From: Pachysolen tannophilus NRRL Y-2460
Taxonomy: Eukaryota; Ascomycota; Pichiomycetes; Alaninales; Pachysolenaceae
Assembly (NCBI GenBank): GCA_001661245.1
Contig: KV454018.1
Span: 776,000 to 839,999 of the forward strand
Direction: 5' to 3'
DNA length: 64,000 nt
In this document: piece by piece, positions 19,378 to 29,271 of the stretch
How the letters are laid out: each line of letters begins with the position of its first letter
Position numbering within the stretch: the first letter of the stretch is position 1
The notes under the pieces: model-generated
Seen by the model: only the letters and a program-made list of their open reading frames with translations
Told to the model about the DNA's origin: nothing
Database searches by the model: none
Translations under genes and position numbers: made by a program

Positions 19378-21513
19378 ATGAGTTCTTATGCTGTTGTTCC
19401 TCCACCTAATTATAAAGATGGTATGAGTATTATGGATATGATTGATGGGTTACCGTTACCATTTGAGCAGACTACAAAATCAATTGCGTTACCAGATAGT
19501 GAAGAAGATGGGTTTTCACCAATATTTAGGAATAATGCATCTAAAGAAAATTTAATTTCTGTTATACATCCTAAATTATTAACTCTGTATGATTTATTTG
19601 AAAATTCTGTTAAAGAATTTGGTGATTTTAAATGTATTGGTAAAAGGTTATTTAATAAAAAAAATAATAAATTTGATGATTTTTTCACTTTTAAAACTTA
19701 TAGAGAAGTTCAAATCATTAGAAATAAGATTGGAAGTGGTGCTTTACATTTAATGTCTAAATATCCTGAAGTTGATCAATCAAATATCATTTTGAGTTTA
19801 TATTCACCAAATAGAATTGAATGGTTATATGCAGATTTAGCATGTCATGCATTTTCTATAGCTGATGTTGCATTATATGATACTTTAGGTCCTGAATCTT
19901 CAAAATATATTTTAACACTTACCAAATCACCAATTATTATTCTTGCAAAGGATAAAATTCAAACCATTTTAAATTTAAAAACTAATCATGATGATTTATC
20001 AACTTTAAAAGTTGCAGTATCAATGGATGTATTGGATCCAATTGAAGATTCTGAAATTATTCAATTGGCTAGAGAAAAAAATGTTAAACTTTATGATTTT
20101 GATGAATTGATTGCTATTGGTGGTAAATTCCCATCAGATGTCATTCCTCCAACAAGAGATACGATATTTACCATTTCTTTTACCTCGGGTACAACAGCGG
20201 TACCAAAAGGTTGTTGTCTAAACCATTCTTCTGCAGCAGCTGCAGCAGCTCTTTGCTTTACTCAAATTCATGTGCCAAAAAATGCCATTTCATTGGTTTT
20301 CCTACCTCTTGCACATGTGTTGGAAAGATACAAAGTCTTGTACGAAATGTCTCATGGTACAGCAGTTGTTTTCCCTCATAATCCTTCAAAACCATTAACT
20401 TTCTTGGAGGATATAAAAATTGTTAAACCTACTCATTTATCTGCAGTTCCAAGATTATACAATAGAATTGAATCTGGTATTAAAGAACAAATTGCTTCAG
20501 CCAAGGGAATAAGTGGGATTATTCTGAGATTTGCAGTTTCTTATAAAATCAGTGCTGTTAAATCAGGAGTTCATGGTGATGAAACATATATATGTGCCCT
20601 TTTAAATAAATTGGTTATAAACAAGATTAGAGAAAAAATCGGTTTTGCTAATTTAGATTTCTTGATTAGTGGTTCTGCTCCTTTAAGCAGTGAAAGTATT
20701 TTATTTTTAAGAGCTGTTTTAAATTGTGGATTTTATCAAGGTTATGGTTTAACTGAATCATTTGCTGGTATTGCAATTACTACTCCGAAAGATACTAATC
20801 CAAATTCTTGTGGTGCAATTGGTGTTACTTCTGAAATGAGATTAAGAGATATTCCAGAGATGGGTTATTCCTATAAAGAAAATAGATCTGGAGAATTATT
20901 ATTAAGAGGTCCACAAATTTTTCAGGCTTACTATAAAAATGAAAAAGTTTATGCTGAAGCAACCAAGGATGGTTGGTTTTATACTGGAGATGTTGTTAAA
21001 TTGACTGAAAATGGCAATAAACTTATTGTTATTGATCGTGCTAAAAATTTCTTCAAATTAAGTCAAGGTGAATATATTGCTTCTGAAAAGATTGAAAATA
21101 TATACTTATCTAACGTTCCTTTCTTGAATCAGTTGTTCATTTATGGTGATTCGTTCCAATCTTTCTTGGTAGCAGTTGCTAACGTTGACGCAATTAAGTT
21201 ATTTTCTTACTTGAAAGAAAATTTCTCTGAAAAGCATTTTAAAATTAAAGATCTGAAAACTTTAGAAAAAGCTTTAAACACTCCTGAAATCAGAAAACTA
21301 ACTTTAATTCAAATTAACAAATTAATTTCTAAATCAAAACTTAATGGATTGGAAAAGATTAAAAATATTAGTTTGGTCGAACCTTTTACAGTTGAAAGTG
21401 GGGTTATCACTCCAACTTTGAAAATTAAAAGACCAAATGCTAAAAAGTTTTATGATGGACAAATTAATGATATGTATGAAGAGGGAATTCTAGATACGAA
21501 ACTAGATGAATGA
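19378..21513 (+). CDS. FAA2: Faa2-like medium/long-chain acyl-CoA synthetase
   Basis: AMP-forming acyl-CoA synthetase (711 residues) that activates fatty acids for beta-oxidation. The AMP-binding signature TISFTSGTTAVPKG lies at about residue 265, followed by LPLAHVLERY, GSAPLS, QGYGLTESFAG and DGWFYTGDVV. The linker/FACS motif continues to IDRAKNFFKLSQGEYIASEK. Overall order and spacing match S. cerevisiae Faa2 (744 residues) best. Faa2 in S. cerevisiae is peroxisomal with a C-terminal EKL; this protein ends TKLDE and so lacks a canonical PTS1, and I see no PTS2 near the N-terminus. The enzyme may therefore be cytosolic or enter peroxisomes with a partner. The CTG codon at 19585 aligns with an alanine in S. 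cerevisiae. Confidence 0.92.
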   Translation: MSSYAVVPPPNYKDGMSIMDMIDGLPLPFEQTTKSIALPDSEEDGFSPIFRNNASKENLISVIHPKLLTLYDLFENSVKEFGDFKCIGKRLFNKKNNKFDDFFTFKTYREVQIIRNKIGSGALHLMSKYPEVDQSNIILSLYSPNRIEWLYADLACHAFSIADVALYDTLGPESSKYILTLTKSPIIILAKDKIQTILNLKTNHDDLSTLKVAVSMDVLDPIEDSEIIQLAREKNVKLYDFDELIAIGGKFPSDVIPPTRDTIFTISFTSGTTAVPKGCCLNHSSAAAAAALCFTQIHVPKNAISLVFLPLAHVLERYKVLYEMSHGTAVVFPHNPSKPLTFLEDIKIVKPTHLSAVPRLYNRIESGIKEQIASAKGISGIILRFAVSYKISAVKSGVHGDETYICALLNKLVINKIREKIGFANLDFLISGSAPLSSESILFLRAVLNCGFYQGYGLTESFAGIAITTPKDTNPNSCGAIGVTSEMRLRDIPEMGYSYKENRSGELLLRGPQIFQAYYKNEKVYAEATKDGWFYTGDVVKLTENGNKLIVIDRAKNFFKLSQGEYIASEKIENIYLSNVPFLNQLFIYGDSFQSFLVAVANVDAIKLFSYLKENFSEKHFKIKDLKTLEKALNTPEIRKLTLIQINKLISKSKLNGLEKIKNISLVEPFTVESGVITPTLKIKRPNAKKFYDGQINDMYEEGILDTKLDE

Positions 21514-21641
21514 AAGAGCTACAAAAGATAGCTAATACTTATTTTTTTTTTATTATTATTATTTTAGTTTTATTTTATATTTGAATTTTTCCTATACTTT
21601 CTTTTCTGGTTATTAATATTTAATAAATAAAACGACTAAAT

Positions 21642-24521
21642 TTATAAACACAAAACTTCTTGTATGAATTTATCATTTTTAACATCATTGACGTATTTCT
21701 CATTAACTAGTTTTTTCAAAAGTTCTACTGCATCCTGGATTTTGGTATTATCGTTCAAAGCATTTTCATCGACATTTTCTTTCCATTCCTTCAAGATTTT
21801 TTTCAAAATTGCATTTCCAGCTAAGATTTCCTCTTCAGAACACTTTGATTTCTTTTCTCTTACATATGGATCATCATTGTTATATTCCTCCAACTCTGTA
21901 GCTTTTCTTTTAGCCATGGATATAATTTTTTGAGGAAAATTGACAATCTCAGCAACGTGAACACCAAAAGATTGATCTGAGATACCTGGCTCCACTTTAT
22001 ACAATAATGTAATATCTTCTGATGTACCTTTATCATCTTCTATATGAGCTACAACATGCAAATTGTCTACTGTCTTGACAATATCAGCTAAATTTGTCAA
22101 TTCATGGAAATGTGTTGCAAACAAAGTAAAGCATTTGATCTTAGTTGAAATGTGCTCACTTATAGACCATGCTAACCCAAATCCATCATATGTAGAAGTA
22201 CCTCTACCCAATTCATCAACTATAATAAGAGAGTTTTTAGTGGCAGCTCTTAAAATTGAAGACATTTCCAACATCTCTGTCATAAAAGTAGACACACCTT
22301 TTAATTGAGAATCAGATGCCCCTACTCTTGCCAATATTGAGTCGAATATACATAATTCTGCTTCGGTACAAGGAACAAAACAACCAATCTGCGCCATTAA
22401 TGCGATTACTCCGATTTGTCTAATATACGTAGATTTACCACCCATATTTGGTCCAGTAATAATAGAAAATTCCTTTTCATTCGAAATTAATGTTACATCG
22501 TTTGCAATAAAAGTGATATCATCTTGACTTTCTAAGCATGGGTGTCTAGAATCTTTTAATACACACTTTCTAGTTGAATCGTCAATTCCACCAGAAATTT
22601 TTGGTTTGACGTATGGAATTGGTGCGTAGGATGAAACATGGGCAAATGAGACCAAGACATCTAATATGGAAAGTTTTATAGAAAGTTTAATGAAAAGGGA
22701 ACTATAAGTAGAAGCAATAGAGACTATTTCCTTGATTAAACCATTGGAAAGTTTCTCATATTCTTCCTGCAACGAAGCGACTTTTTCTGATAATTCTTTC
22801 AATTTTGATGTTGTGAAGAAAACACCAGATTTAACTGTTTGCAATTCTTTATAATTCTTATCTCCTCTAATGACAGAAGAATCAGTCCTGGTTAACCTAA
22901 AACACCAACCATGAATATGATGATTTTCTAATTTTAATTTTTTATCCATTTCCATTTGTAAATCTTCAGCTGCCCATCTATGACATTTTTTAATTTCATC
23001 TTTGACTTTGACTAATCGTTCATTGATCAGCATTAAATTTTCATCGAATTCTGGGTTTACAGTGACTAAATTGTTAGAATTCAATTGAGAAGCGGAAGTT
23101 GCTTCATCTAATGCTTTCAAATCAATTGTAGATTCGACTAACTCCTGGAATTTGTTTAATTTTACTGAATAATCAAAAATTGGATCAACCCATAACTCTT
23201 TCATAAATTCTTTTAAATTAACTTCATCAGTTGCATCCTCTTCATCCATCATATCATTTAAAGATTGAGTGAGAAGTTCTAATAAATCTGGTAACTTGAC
23301 ACATAATTGATAACATCTGATCACATCATTCAAACTAGATGATGCTGATTTAGGGTTACTCAATTTTTTAACTAATTTAACAATATCAGGCACTTGATTT
23401 AAAAAATTATTTTGTAAAGAAGTACGTAAATTGGAGTCATTCACTAAAAGTTCAACTACTCTCAATCTTTTGTTAATTTCTAATTTATCGACCAATGGTT
23501 GTTTCAACCATTGAGAGAGTAATCTTGTACCACCAATAGTCTTACAATGATTCAACAAGCCGAATAAACTTGAGTTTTTATTCATTGGATTAGCATTTAT
23601 ATGGGCTTGTGGAAAAAGATTCAATGCTCTAACTGCAGAATAATCCAATTTCATAAACTGTTCTAATTTATAATCAATTAAAGACCAATTACCAGAACTT
23701 TGATCATCGTTAATCAAATTCAAGTAATTAATTAATGAGTTACAACAGGCCTGTGCTAAGAATAATGATGAAATACTATTTGTAGACAATACTAAGTCAT
23801 CACCAGTTAGCCTTCTTAGATCCTGTTCTATATTTTTATTATTAAACTCTGAAGGTTTCATTGTTGAAATAACAATATTACAGCGGTCAATAACTTGTGT
23901 TAATTTCACAAAATCTAAATCTTTTTGCTGTTGATCACCTGAAGATGGAATAATACATTCATTGACACCTAATTGAATCAACATTGATTCTAGATTTGAA
24001 AATAACTCATTATCAATAAATTCGGATAACCCAATAATCTTATTATTGGTATCAACAAAACACAATCCAAATTTCTTACCACCTTCCAGATTACTATTAA
24101 CCAATTTAACTGAAGCAATTATTGGCAGAGAGTTCAAATCATTACTATTGATCATATCTTCAATTTGATTCAAGTTCCCTGGAGATGCCAATTTCAACAA
24201 TTTCCAATTTTTATCATAAATTTCCAACTTATGACCCATTTCTAAAATAGCAATCTTTAACAAGTTGGAAAAAACCGATGGTGATATAGTGACATACTTG
24301 ATCTTATGATTATTATAATTATGATATTTGATAACCGAATTTGTCTTATATATGATTTCAGCAACAAGTTGGGCGTCATCATCTAACACGATGTAGTAAT
24401 CAACTTTATCAACAACTCTTATAGTCTTTTCATCCTTTTCTGAGAGCCTTAAAAAGCTCTTATAAAAACTCGACTCATCAGAACTATCACTGAACTTCAA
24501 CTCTGGCCTGATACTAGACAT
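21642..24521 (-). CDS. MSH2: Msh2 DNA mismatch repair ATPase
   Basis: MutS homologue, common subunit of MutS-alpha and MutS-beta, which recognise mismatches and small loops in the nucleus. At 959 residues it matches the usual length (964 in S. cerevisiae). The ATPase domain has Walker A GPNMGGKST at about residue 690, then QLKGVSTFM, Walker B with SLIIVDELGRGTS, and FATHFHEL. Upstream, the connector and lever regions include SLFGLLNHCKTIGGTRLL and KLKLENHHIHGWCFRLTR. YKVEPGISDQSFGVHVAE marks the conserved C-terminal part. Start codon at 24521 (MSSIRPELKFSD) agrees with the family N-terminus. The promoter has an ACGCGT box, in line with G1/S-regulated expression. Confidence 0.97.
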   Translation of the reverse strand: MSSIRPELKFSDSSDESSFYKSFLRLSEKDEKTIRVVDKVDYYIVLDDDAQLVAEIIYKTNSVIKYHNYNNHKIKYVTISPSVFSNLLKIAILEMGHKLEIYDKNWKLLKLASPGNLNQIEDMINSNDLNSLPIIASVKLVNSNLEGGKKFGLCFVDTNNKIIGLSEFIDNELFSNLESMLIQLGVNECIIPSSGDQQQKDLDFVKLTQVIDRCNIVISTMKPSEFNNKNIEQDLRRLTGDDLVLSTNSISSLFLAQACCNSLINYLNLINDDQSSGNWSLIDYKLEQFMKLDYSAVRALNLFPQAHINANPMNKNSSLFGLLNHCKTIGGTRLLSQWLKQPLVDKLEINKRLRVVELLVNDSNLRTSLQNNFLNQVPDIVKLVKKLSNPKSASSSLNDVIRCYQLCVKLPDLLELLTQSLNDMMDEEDATDEVNLKEFMKELWVDPIFDYSVKLNKFQELVESTIDLKALDEATSASQLNSNNLVTVNPEFDENLMLINERLVKVKDEIKKCHRWAAEDLQMEMDKKLKLENHHIHGWCFRLTRTDSSVIRGDKNYKELQTVKSGVFFTTSKLKELSEKVASLQEEYEKLSNGLIKEIVSIASTYSSLFIKLSIKLSILDVLVSFAHVSSYAPIPYVKPKISGGIDDSTRKCVLKDSRHPCLESQDDITFIANDVTLISNEKEFSIITGPNMGGKSTYIRQIGVIALMAQIGCFVPCTEAELCIFDSILARVGASDSQLKGVSTFMTEMLEMSSILRAATKNSLIIVDELGRGTSTYDGFGLAWSISEHISTKIKCFTLFATHFHELTNLADIVKTVDNLHVVAHIEDDKGTSEDITLLYKVEPGISDQSFGVHVAEIVNFPQKIISMAKRKATELEEYNNDDPYVREKKSKCSEEEILAGNAILKKILKEWKENVDENALNDNTKIQDAVELLKKLVNEKYVNDVKNDKFIQEVLCL

Positions 24522-25007
24522 TCTTCTATCAATAAGCTATGAATCAAAGACGTCAAAACAAGAACAAAGAAGTTATAAAAAATAAATTCAATGAGAGTAC
24601 AATTATTGAAAATTATTAATAAAAAAAATAATACCTTTAAAAGTACATGAGACGCGTTTTTTTTTTTTTTATTATTATTTATTTATTTATTTATCTCTTT
24701 TTGACCGATAAGCTTACACCGATTTACAGGGAAAAGACACCATATTTAAAATAACACATTATATAGATAATCAATAACATTGTGATAATAAAAGAAGAAT
24801 AAAAAGGAATAAAAAAATATAAAAAAAAATCAAGAAAAGAAAAAAAAAATAGGCGAAGGACTCAGGTAGCTATATAGCCAGCTGTATAACCAACTGAATG
24901 TTGCGAAACAAAAAGATATAAAAGGAGTTGAAATTTTTCAACAAAATCTAAAGAAAAAGAAGATGATGATTTTCTTTTCGTTTTAATTCTTATGTTTTGT
25001 AATTCTA
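24522..25007. other. MSH2 promoter and 3' flank of the cerevisin-like gene
   Basis: About 485 bases between the MSH2 start and the protease stop. It has one MCB box, an ATTT microsatellite near 24680 and A-rich runs. No gene is seen. Confidence 0.6.
24652..24657. promoter_or_regulatory. MCB box (ACGCGT) upstream of MSH2
   Basis: ACGCGT lies about 130 bases upstream of the MSH2 start codon. MCB boxes bind MBF (Mbp1-Swi6) and drive G1/S transcription of replication and repair genes, so position and gene fit. Confidence 0.5.
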
Positions 25008-26495
25008 TTAATTCATATCCTTATGAACTTGAACTTGTTCATCTGTGTTTGAATCAGTGATGTTACCCCAGAAAGGACTTAAATCTTGACCTGCACCGTT
25101 AAAGATCAACAAGTTTGGAGTATCCTCTGGGACACTAGCCAAGGTATCTTTTGTAGCAAAAGCCAACACTTGTTTTTTCAATTGCAGTGGTGTAACAACA
25201 CCACCGGAAGCGAAAAATTCTGAATCTGAATCTGGATGTAAAGATAAGAAATATGTTAATAAGCCAACAATGTGTGGAGAAGCCATTGAAGTACCAGACA
25301 TTGATGTTGTTGCTTCAGGGTAACCGATATAAGTTGATAAGATGTTTAAACCTGGAGCAAAGACATCAACACATTTACCGTAATTTGAAAAATATGCTCT
25401 ATAGTCGTAAACACTTGAAGCACCTACTGTGATAGCTAATTCTGCACTTGCTGGAGAAGAATAACAAGCATCATCATTTTCATTACCGGCAGCAACACCG
25501 AAATGAATTCCAGCTTTAACTGCAGCATTAACGGCCATATCTAAGGCAGGGGAATTACCACCACCCAAGGACATGTTTGCAGTTGAACCTTTAAAACCTT
25601 TTTTACCTTCTTTAACAGCCTTTGTGTGAGCATTTGCAACAAATTCAACGCCTTTTATAACATCAGACATGGAACCAGAACCATCTGAACTTAAAACTTT
25701 AACGGCAACAACTTCGGCATTTTTAGCAATACCATAATCTTTAGACAGAATAGTACCTGCACAATGAGTTCCATGACCATGATCATCTTTATCCTGATTA
25801 CCAGCTGGGATTGTTTTACCCCATTTAGCTCTTCCTTCAAATTGGTTATGTTCAATATAGATACCTGTATCGATAACATAAGCGGTAACACCTTTGCCAC
25901 CTTCATCATCATAAAGATAATCATAAGTATCAGCATAATCTAAACTTTTCCTTGATGAAATTCTAGCTAATCCCCAAGGAGAATCTTTTTCAATAGCGAA
26001 TTCATTAGCATAAACTTTTGAATCTTTTTCAACAAAGGCAATTAAAGGATCATGACGAATAAATTCTAAAGTTTGAGGTAAAAAAATTCCTGAATAACCA
26101 TGAACCAAATCACCAATTTTAAATTCTTTTAATAAATCTCCAGAGCCTTTAACTTGCAGAATAAATTCATTACCAGGATCTTTTTTTTCTAAAATATCAA
26201 TTTCTATTAATTGTCTTTCCAATACTTGATTTTTATGGAAACGTAATCTTTCTTGATCCAACGTTTTTTTGAAAACAACAATATAAGAATTTGGAATAAT
26301 CTCTCTACCTTTTAATTCAGATGAATAAATAGGAGCAACTTTATCAATTTTATTAAATTTATTAAAAAAAAACTTATGGGCGCTATCCTTGTTTATTAAC
26401 AAATCAGTATCATCATTCCTATAAAGGGTAGGAATAGTTAAAGAATACGATAAAACAGTAAAACTGAAAATAAAAAAAACAAAACTCAATTTCAT
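25008..26495 (-). CDS. Cerevisin-type subtilisin protease (PRB1/YSP3 paralogue)
   Basis: Subtilase S8 zymogen (495 residues). A signal peptide is evident at residues 1-20 (hydrophobic FVFFIFSFTVLSYSL), then an I9 inhibitor propeptide with NSYIVVFKK. The catalytic triad is present: Asp near 205 (VIDTG), His near 240 (DHGHGTHCAG) and Ser near 398 (SMSGTSMASPH). It is closely related to the PRB1 at 33878-35587 but has a shorter prodomain and tail, as in S. cerevisiae Ysp3. Location is probably the vacuole or secretory route. A CTG codon at 26157-26159 falls where S. cerevisiae Prb1 and the neighbouring PRB1 carry serine. The start ATG at 26495 immediately precedes the signal peptide. Confidence 0.9.
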   Translation of the reverse strand: MKLSFVFFIFSFTVLSYSLTIPTLYRNDDTDLLINKDSAHKFFFNKFNKIDKVAPIYSSELKGREIIPNSYIVVFKKTLDQERLRFHKNQVLERQLIEIDILEKKDPGNEFILQVKGSGDLLKEFKIGDLVHGYSGIFLPQTLEFIRHDPLIAFVEKDSKVYANEFAIEKDSPWGLARISSRKSLDYADTYDYLYDDEGGKGVTAYVIDTGIYIEHNQFEGRAKWGKTIPAGNQDKDDHGHGTHCAGTILSKDYGIAKNAEVVAVKVLSSDGSGSMSDVIKGVEFVANAHTKAVKEGKKGFKGSTANMSLGGGNSPALDMAVNAAVKAGIHFGVAAGNENDDACYSSPASAELAITVGASSVYDYRAYFSNYGKCVDVFAPGLNILSTYIGYPEATTSMSGTSMASPHIVGLLTYFLSLHPDSDSEFFASGGVVTPLQLKKQVLAFATKDTLASVPEDTPNLLIFNGAGQDLSPFWGNITDSNTDEQVQVHKDMN

Positions 26496-27230
26496 CTTCT
26501 ACTCAATCAAATCTATAAAATTGAAATTAAAATAAAATTAAACATATATTACTATTAGTATTATTTGTTAATTATAAAAGTAAAAAAACCACTAGAAGAT
26601 TAAAATATAGATAAAATATACAGGAAAAGACACATTAATAGATAAGAGTGATTTTTTTACAAAATGATTTGATTCGCGGCGGCCGCCTAAAAAAGGAAAA
26701 TTTCAGGGAAAAAAAAAAACTCCCGCAAAAACGACATGGGGGAAAAGAAGCGGCGGTAGTGGCACCAGTGGCAGCAGCAGTGGCGGCTTTTTATTATCAG
26801 TGGAAGGAAGGAGTAAAGTAATGGATGGCGGAGAGGGGGGAGTAAAGGGGGTATCAATAGGGGAAAGAAAAAGAAGGGACCGGGGTCGGGACAGAAGTCG
26901 GGGCAGCGGGACGGGCGAGCAAAAAAAAAAAAAAAAACGAGAACGAACCAAAAAAAGAAAAAATTAAGCTTATCTATGTGCAGCAGTATGAGCCACTGTC
27001 GTGTGAGTGGTGTTAAATGGTGTAGTGTGATATAACAAAAAAGTGTGGTGTGAGTGGTGTGAATGGTGTAGAAATAGCTCAAATAGTGCGGGATGTATGT
27101 ACATGAGGTGTGAGGTGTAGTCTCTGTGTGAGATGTGTTCTCGGTGTAGGTTGTACGGTGTCGGCAGTACAAAGTGGTGTGATATGTACAGCTATTTGGT
27201 TTTGCTTCAAGTGAAAACAGCTTGTTGCTG
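26496..27230. other. Repeat-rich region between the protease gene and SEN54
   Basis: About 735 bases, upstream of the protease and downstream of SEN54. It includes a NotI site (GCGGCCGC, near 26678), a G/A-rich purine tract (about 26715-26940) with an A run, and a GGTGT-rich tract (27009-27180). Open frames on the minus strand reflect the purine bias and are not convincing genes. Confidence 0.65.
27009..27180 (+). repeat. GGTGT-rich degenerate repeat tract
   Basis: Ten GGTGT pentamers occur in about 170 bases, all on the plus strand, with irregular spacing (8 to 38 bases). GGTGT is the shared core of many budding-yeast telomere repeats. Confidence 0.6.
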
Positions 27231-28559
27231 CTACCGCTGTTGCTGCTGTTGTTGTTTTTGCTGTTTTTGCTGTTTTTGCTTAGATTGGCGATTGGCGCTT
27301 GTAGTTGGAAATTCATTTAATCCAATAAAGTTAATCGCTCCATGGTCAACAATAGCTGCAATCAGTGCATTCAGTGGACTTTTGTCTATGAATGCTTTCA
27401 TATCTTTTAATTGAAGAAAACCCTCACTACTACTATTTATGACTTTTATCTTAAAATCTGGTGAAATTAATCTTTTTTTAGAGAAATCGGGTTGAGGCCT
27501 CCAAACAAGAAAAGTAGGTGTAAATTTCGAATTTTGAAAATTTTTCTTAATTGGAACTATTTGTAATTTTTGTAAAATAGAATTATATGACTTGTAATAA
27601 GTATGCTTGAAATGTAATGGATGGAAAATTGAAACTTTAAATAACTGATGTTTTATTAAAACCAATTTAATGTTCTGGAAAAGCTTCATAAAAGGTTGTA
27701 ACAACAAATTCTTAAGGTTATTTAATAATAATATAGATAAACTTCTTGAGATGGCAATTTTTAGGTTTGTATAATCTATGCTTGATTCTTCCATAAAAGA
27801 ATATTCATTATTTTTTTTAAAATCATTTTCATCTCTTTTGAAAAATGTCTCTTCATTTTCAATTTCGCTTTCACTCTCATTTTCTTCAATATTAGAACTT
27901 CTCAACACTATATACCCTAATCTTTTTAAATGGCTGTAAACACAATATTCATCATACTGTTGTTGATTCTTAATCAACAATGTATAAATTTCTTCAAGAC
28001 TCATCTCTAAACTTTTAAACTCATTCTTTAAATCAAATAATTTTGGATCTTGTAAAATCTTATTCTTATCATATTTTACAATACAACTTCCTCTTTCTAC
28101 CAAATATAAAACTTCTTCAAAACCAAGCCATGTCCTATTAAATTTATCTGTATAACCTAAAGTCTTTACAAAACCTCCTTTAGGTTGTATCATATAACAT
28201 TTATCCAAAAAAATATTGTAAAAAATAGTGCTCTGATTAATTCCAACTTGTGATGAAACAAATCCTCTCTTATAACCCAAAGTATCAAACATAACAGATC
28301 TATTGATTTTCAAATTAGCTAAATCATAGTCATTGCCCTCTGATAATGGACCAAAATCTTTACCATTCAGTAATATCCCACCACCATTTTTCAAACCTAT
28401 TCCAAGTTTACTCAATTTCTTCTTATTTTTACTCTTGTTTCCCTCCTTACCTAATAGTTGTGTCCAATCCTGAATACCTTCATTATCCTCATTTTCTTCA
28501 TCCTCGTTTCTATGAGTAAAGAGAAGCTTATCCTCTTCATCATACTCCATGAACTCCAT
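27231..28559 (-). CDS. SEN54: Sen54 subunit of tRNA splicing endonuclease
   Basis: Structural subunit of the heterotetrameric tRNA-intron endonuclease, which in yeast sits on the mitochondrial surface. The Sen54 N-terminal domain is recognisable: DWTQLLGKEG, then KPKGG-like PKGGFVKTLGY, WLGFEEVLYLVERGSCIV, LSMEE-like LEEIYTLLI and YCVYSHLKRLGYIVLR. The C-terminal domain follows with FLVWRPQPDFSKK and ending near DHGAINFIGLNEF. A Lys/Gln-rich tail closes the protein, and an acidic region sits near residue 225. The family lacks catalytic residues. The first ATG in this frame is 28559, giving 442 residues; a GTG two codons earlier is unlikely to be used. It is divergent from SGF11, 199 bases apart. 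Confidence 0.9.
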   Translation of the reverse strand: MEFMEYDEEDKLLFTHRNEDEENEDNEGIQDWTQLLGKEGNKSKNKKKLSKLGIGLKNGGGILLNGKDFGPLSEGNDYDLANLKINRSVMFDTLGYKRGFVSSQVGINQSTIFYNIFLDKCYMIQPKGGFVKTLGYTDKFNRTWLGFEEVLYLVERGSCIVKYDKNKILQDPKLFDLKNEFKSLEMSLEEIYTLLIKNQQQYDEYCVYSHLKRLGYIVLRSSNIEENESESEIENEETFFKRDENDFKKNNEYSFMEESSIDYTNLKIAISRSLSILLLNNLKNLLLQPFMKLFQNIKLVLIKHQLFKVSIFHPLHFKHTYYKSYNSILQKLQIVPIKKNFQNSKFTPTFLVWRPQPDFSKKRLISPDFKIKVINSSSEGFLQLKDMKAFIDKSPLNALIAAIVDHGAINFIGLNEFPTTSANRQSKQKQQKQQKQQQQQQR

Positions 28560-28758
28560 CTCCACAACAGCGTTTTTAATCTCTTTAACAATAAGTTTTT
28601 AAAAAAAAAAAAAAAAAAAATTTTATATTTTTTATACTTTTTTTTTATTTTTATTTTTTTAATTGATCTCATTATATTTTTCACAAAGGAAATCATACTA
28701 TTGTAAAATTAATATAGTATTTGAAACAAGTTATACAGGATAATTTGTTAACTTAATC

Positions 28759-29145
28759 ATGTCGGGGGTTACAACGTATCAATCTATTTCAGTATCACTT
28801 TTGGAAGACTTATTAGAACCTATAATAAATGAAATAGTTTTGGAAAGTTTGAACAACGAACAAATATTAAGAATTAAGTATGGGAATTTAAGCAATAGAT
28901 GGGATATATATAATAATAATACAACAAGTTTTAACACTACAGAGAATAATGGTACAGGTAATGGAAGTACCAATGGTAATACTTTAGCTGGCAGTGCTAA
29001 TGGTACGCCAGGACCTTCGAATAGTAATAGCAGCAGTAATAACAATATAGAGTATTTCCAGTGTTTAAACTGTGATAGAAGAATTGCAGGCAGTAGATTT
29101 GCTGCGCATATTGATAAATGTTTAGGTGGTAGGACACGGAAGTAA
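28759..29145 (+). CDS. SGF11: Sgf11 SAGA deubiquitinase-module subunit
   Basis: Small subunit (128 residues) of the SAGA H2B deubiquitinating module with Ubp8, Sgf73 and Sus1. The N-terminal helix (about residues 8-40, LLEDLLEPIINEIVLESL) is the part that threads through Sus1 and Sgf73. The C-terminal Sgf11 zinc finger is at about 97-122, FQCLNCDRRIAGSRFAAHIDKC, with Cys-x2-Cys and His-x3-Cys ligands. An Asn/Ser/Gly-rich linker makes it longer than S. cerevisiae Sgf11 (99 residues). The ending GRTRK resembles the basic end in other yeasts. It converges on the thioesterase gene. Confidence 0.93.
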   Translation: MSGVTTYQSISVSLLEDLLEPIINEIVLESLNNEQILRIKYGNLSNRWDIYNNNTTSFNTTENNGTGNGSTNGNTLAGSANGTPGPSNSNSSSNNNIEYFQCLNCDRRIAGSRFAAHIDKCLGGRTRK

Positions 29146-29271
29146 GCATATCAAGAATAATAATAATAATAATAATAATAAAAAATTGATTAAATAAGCA
29201 TATATATACATATATATATATATATATATTCGATACATACTGATATAAATATAGAATTTTAGTTTCTTTTA

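Noticed and set aside
26687-27316. Long minus-strand open frame between the cerevisin-like gene and SEN54
   Set aside because: It is Phe/Pro/Ser/His-rich because of the purine-rich and GGTGT tracts and overlaps the SEN54 end. It has no domain.
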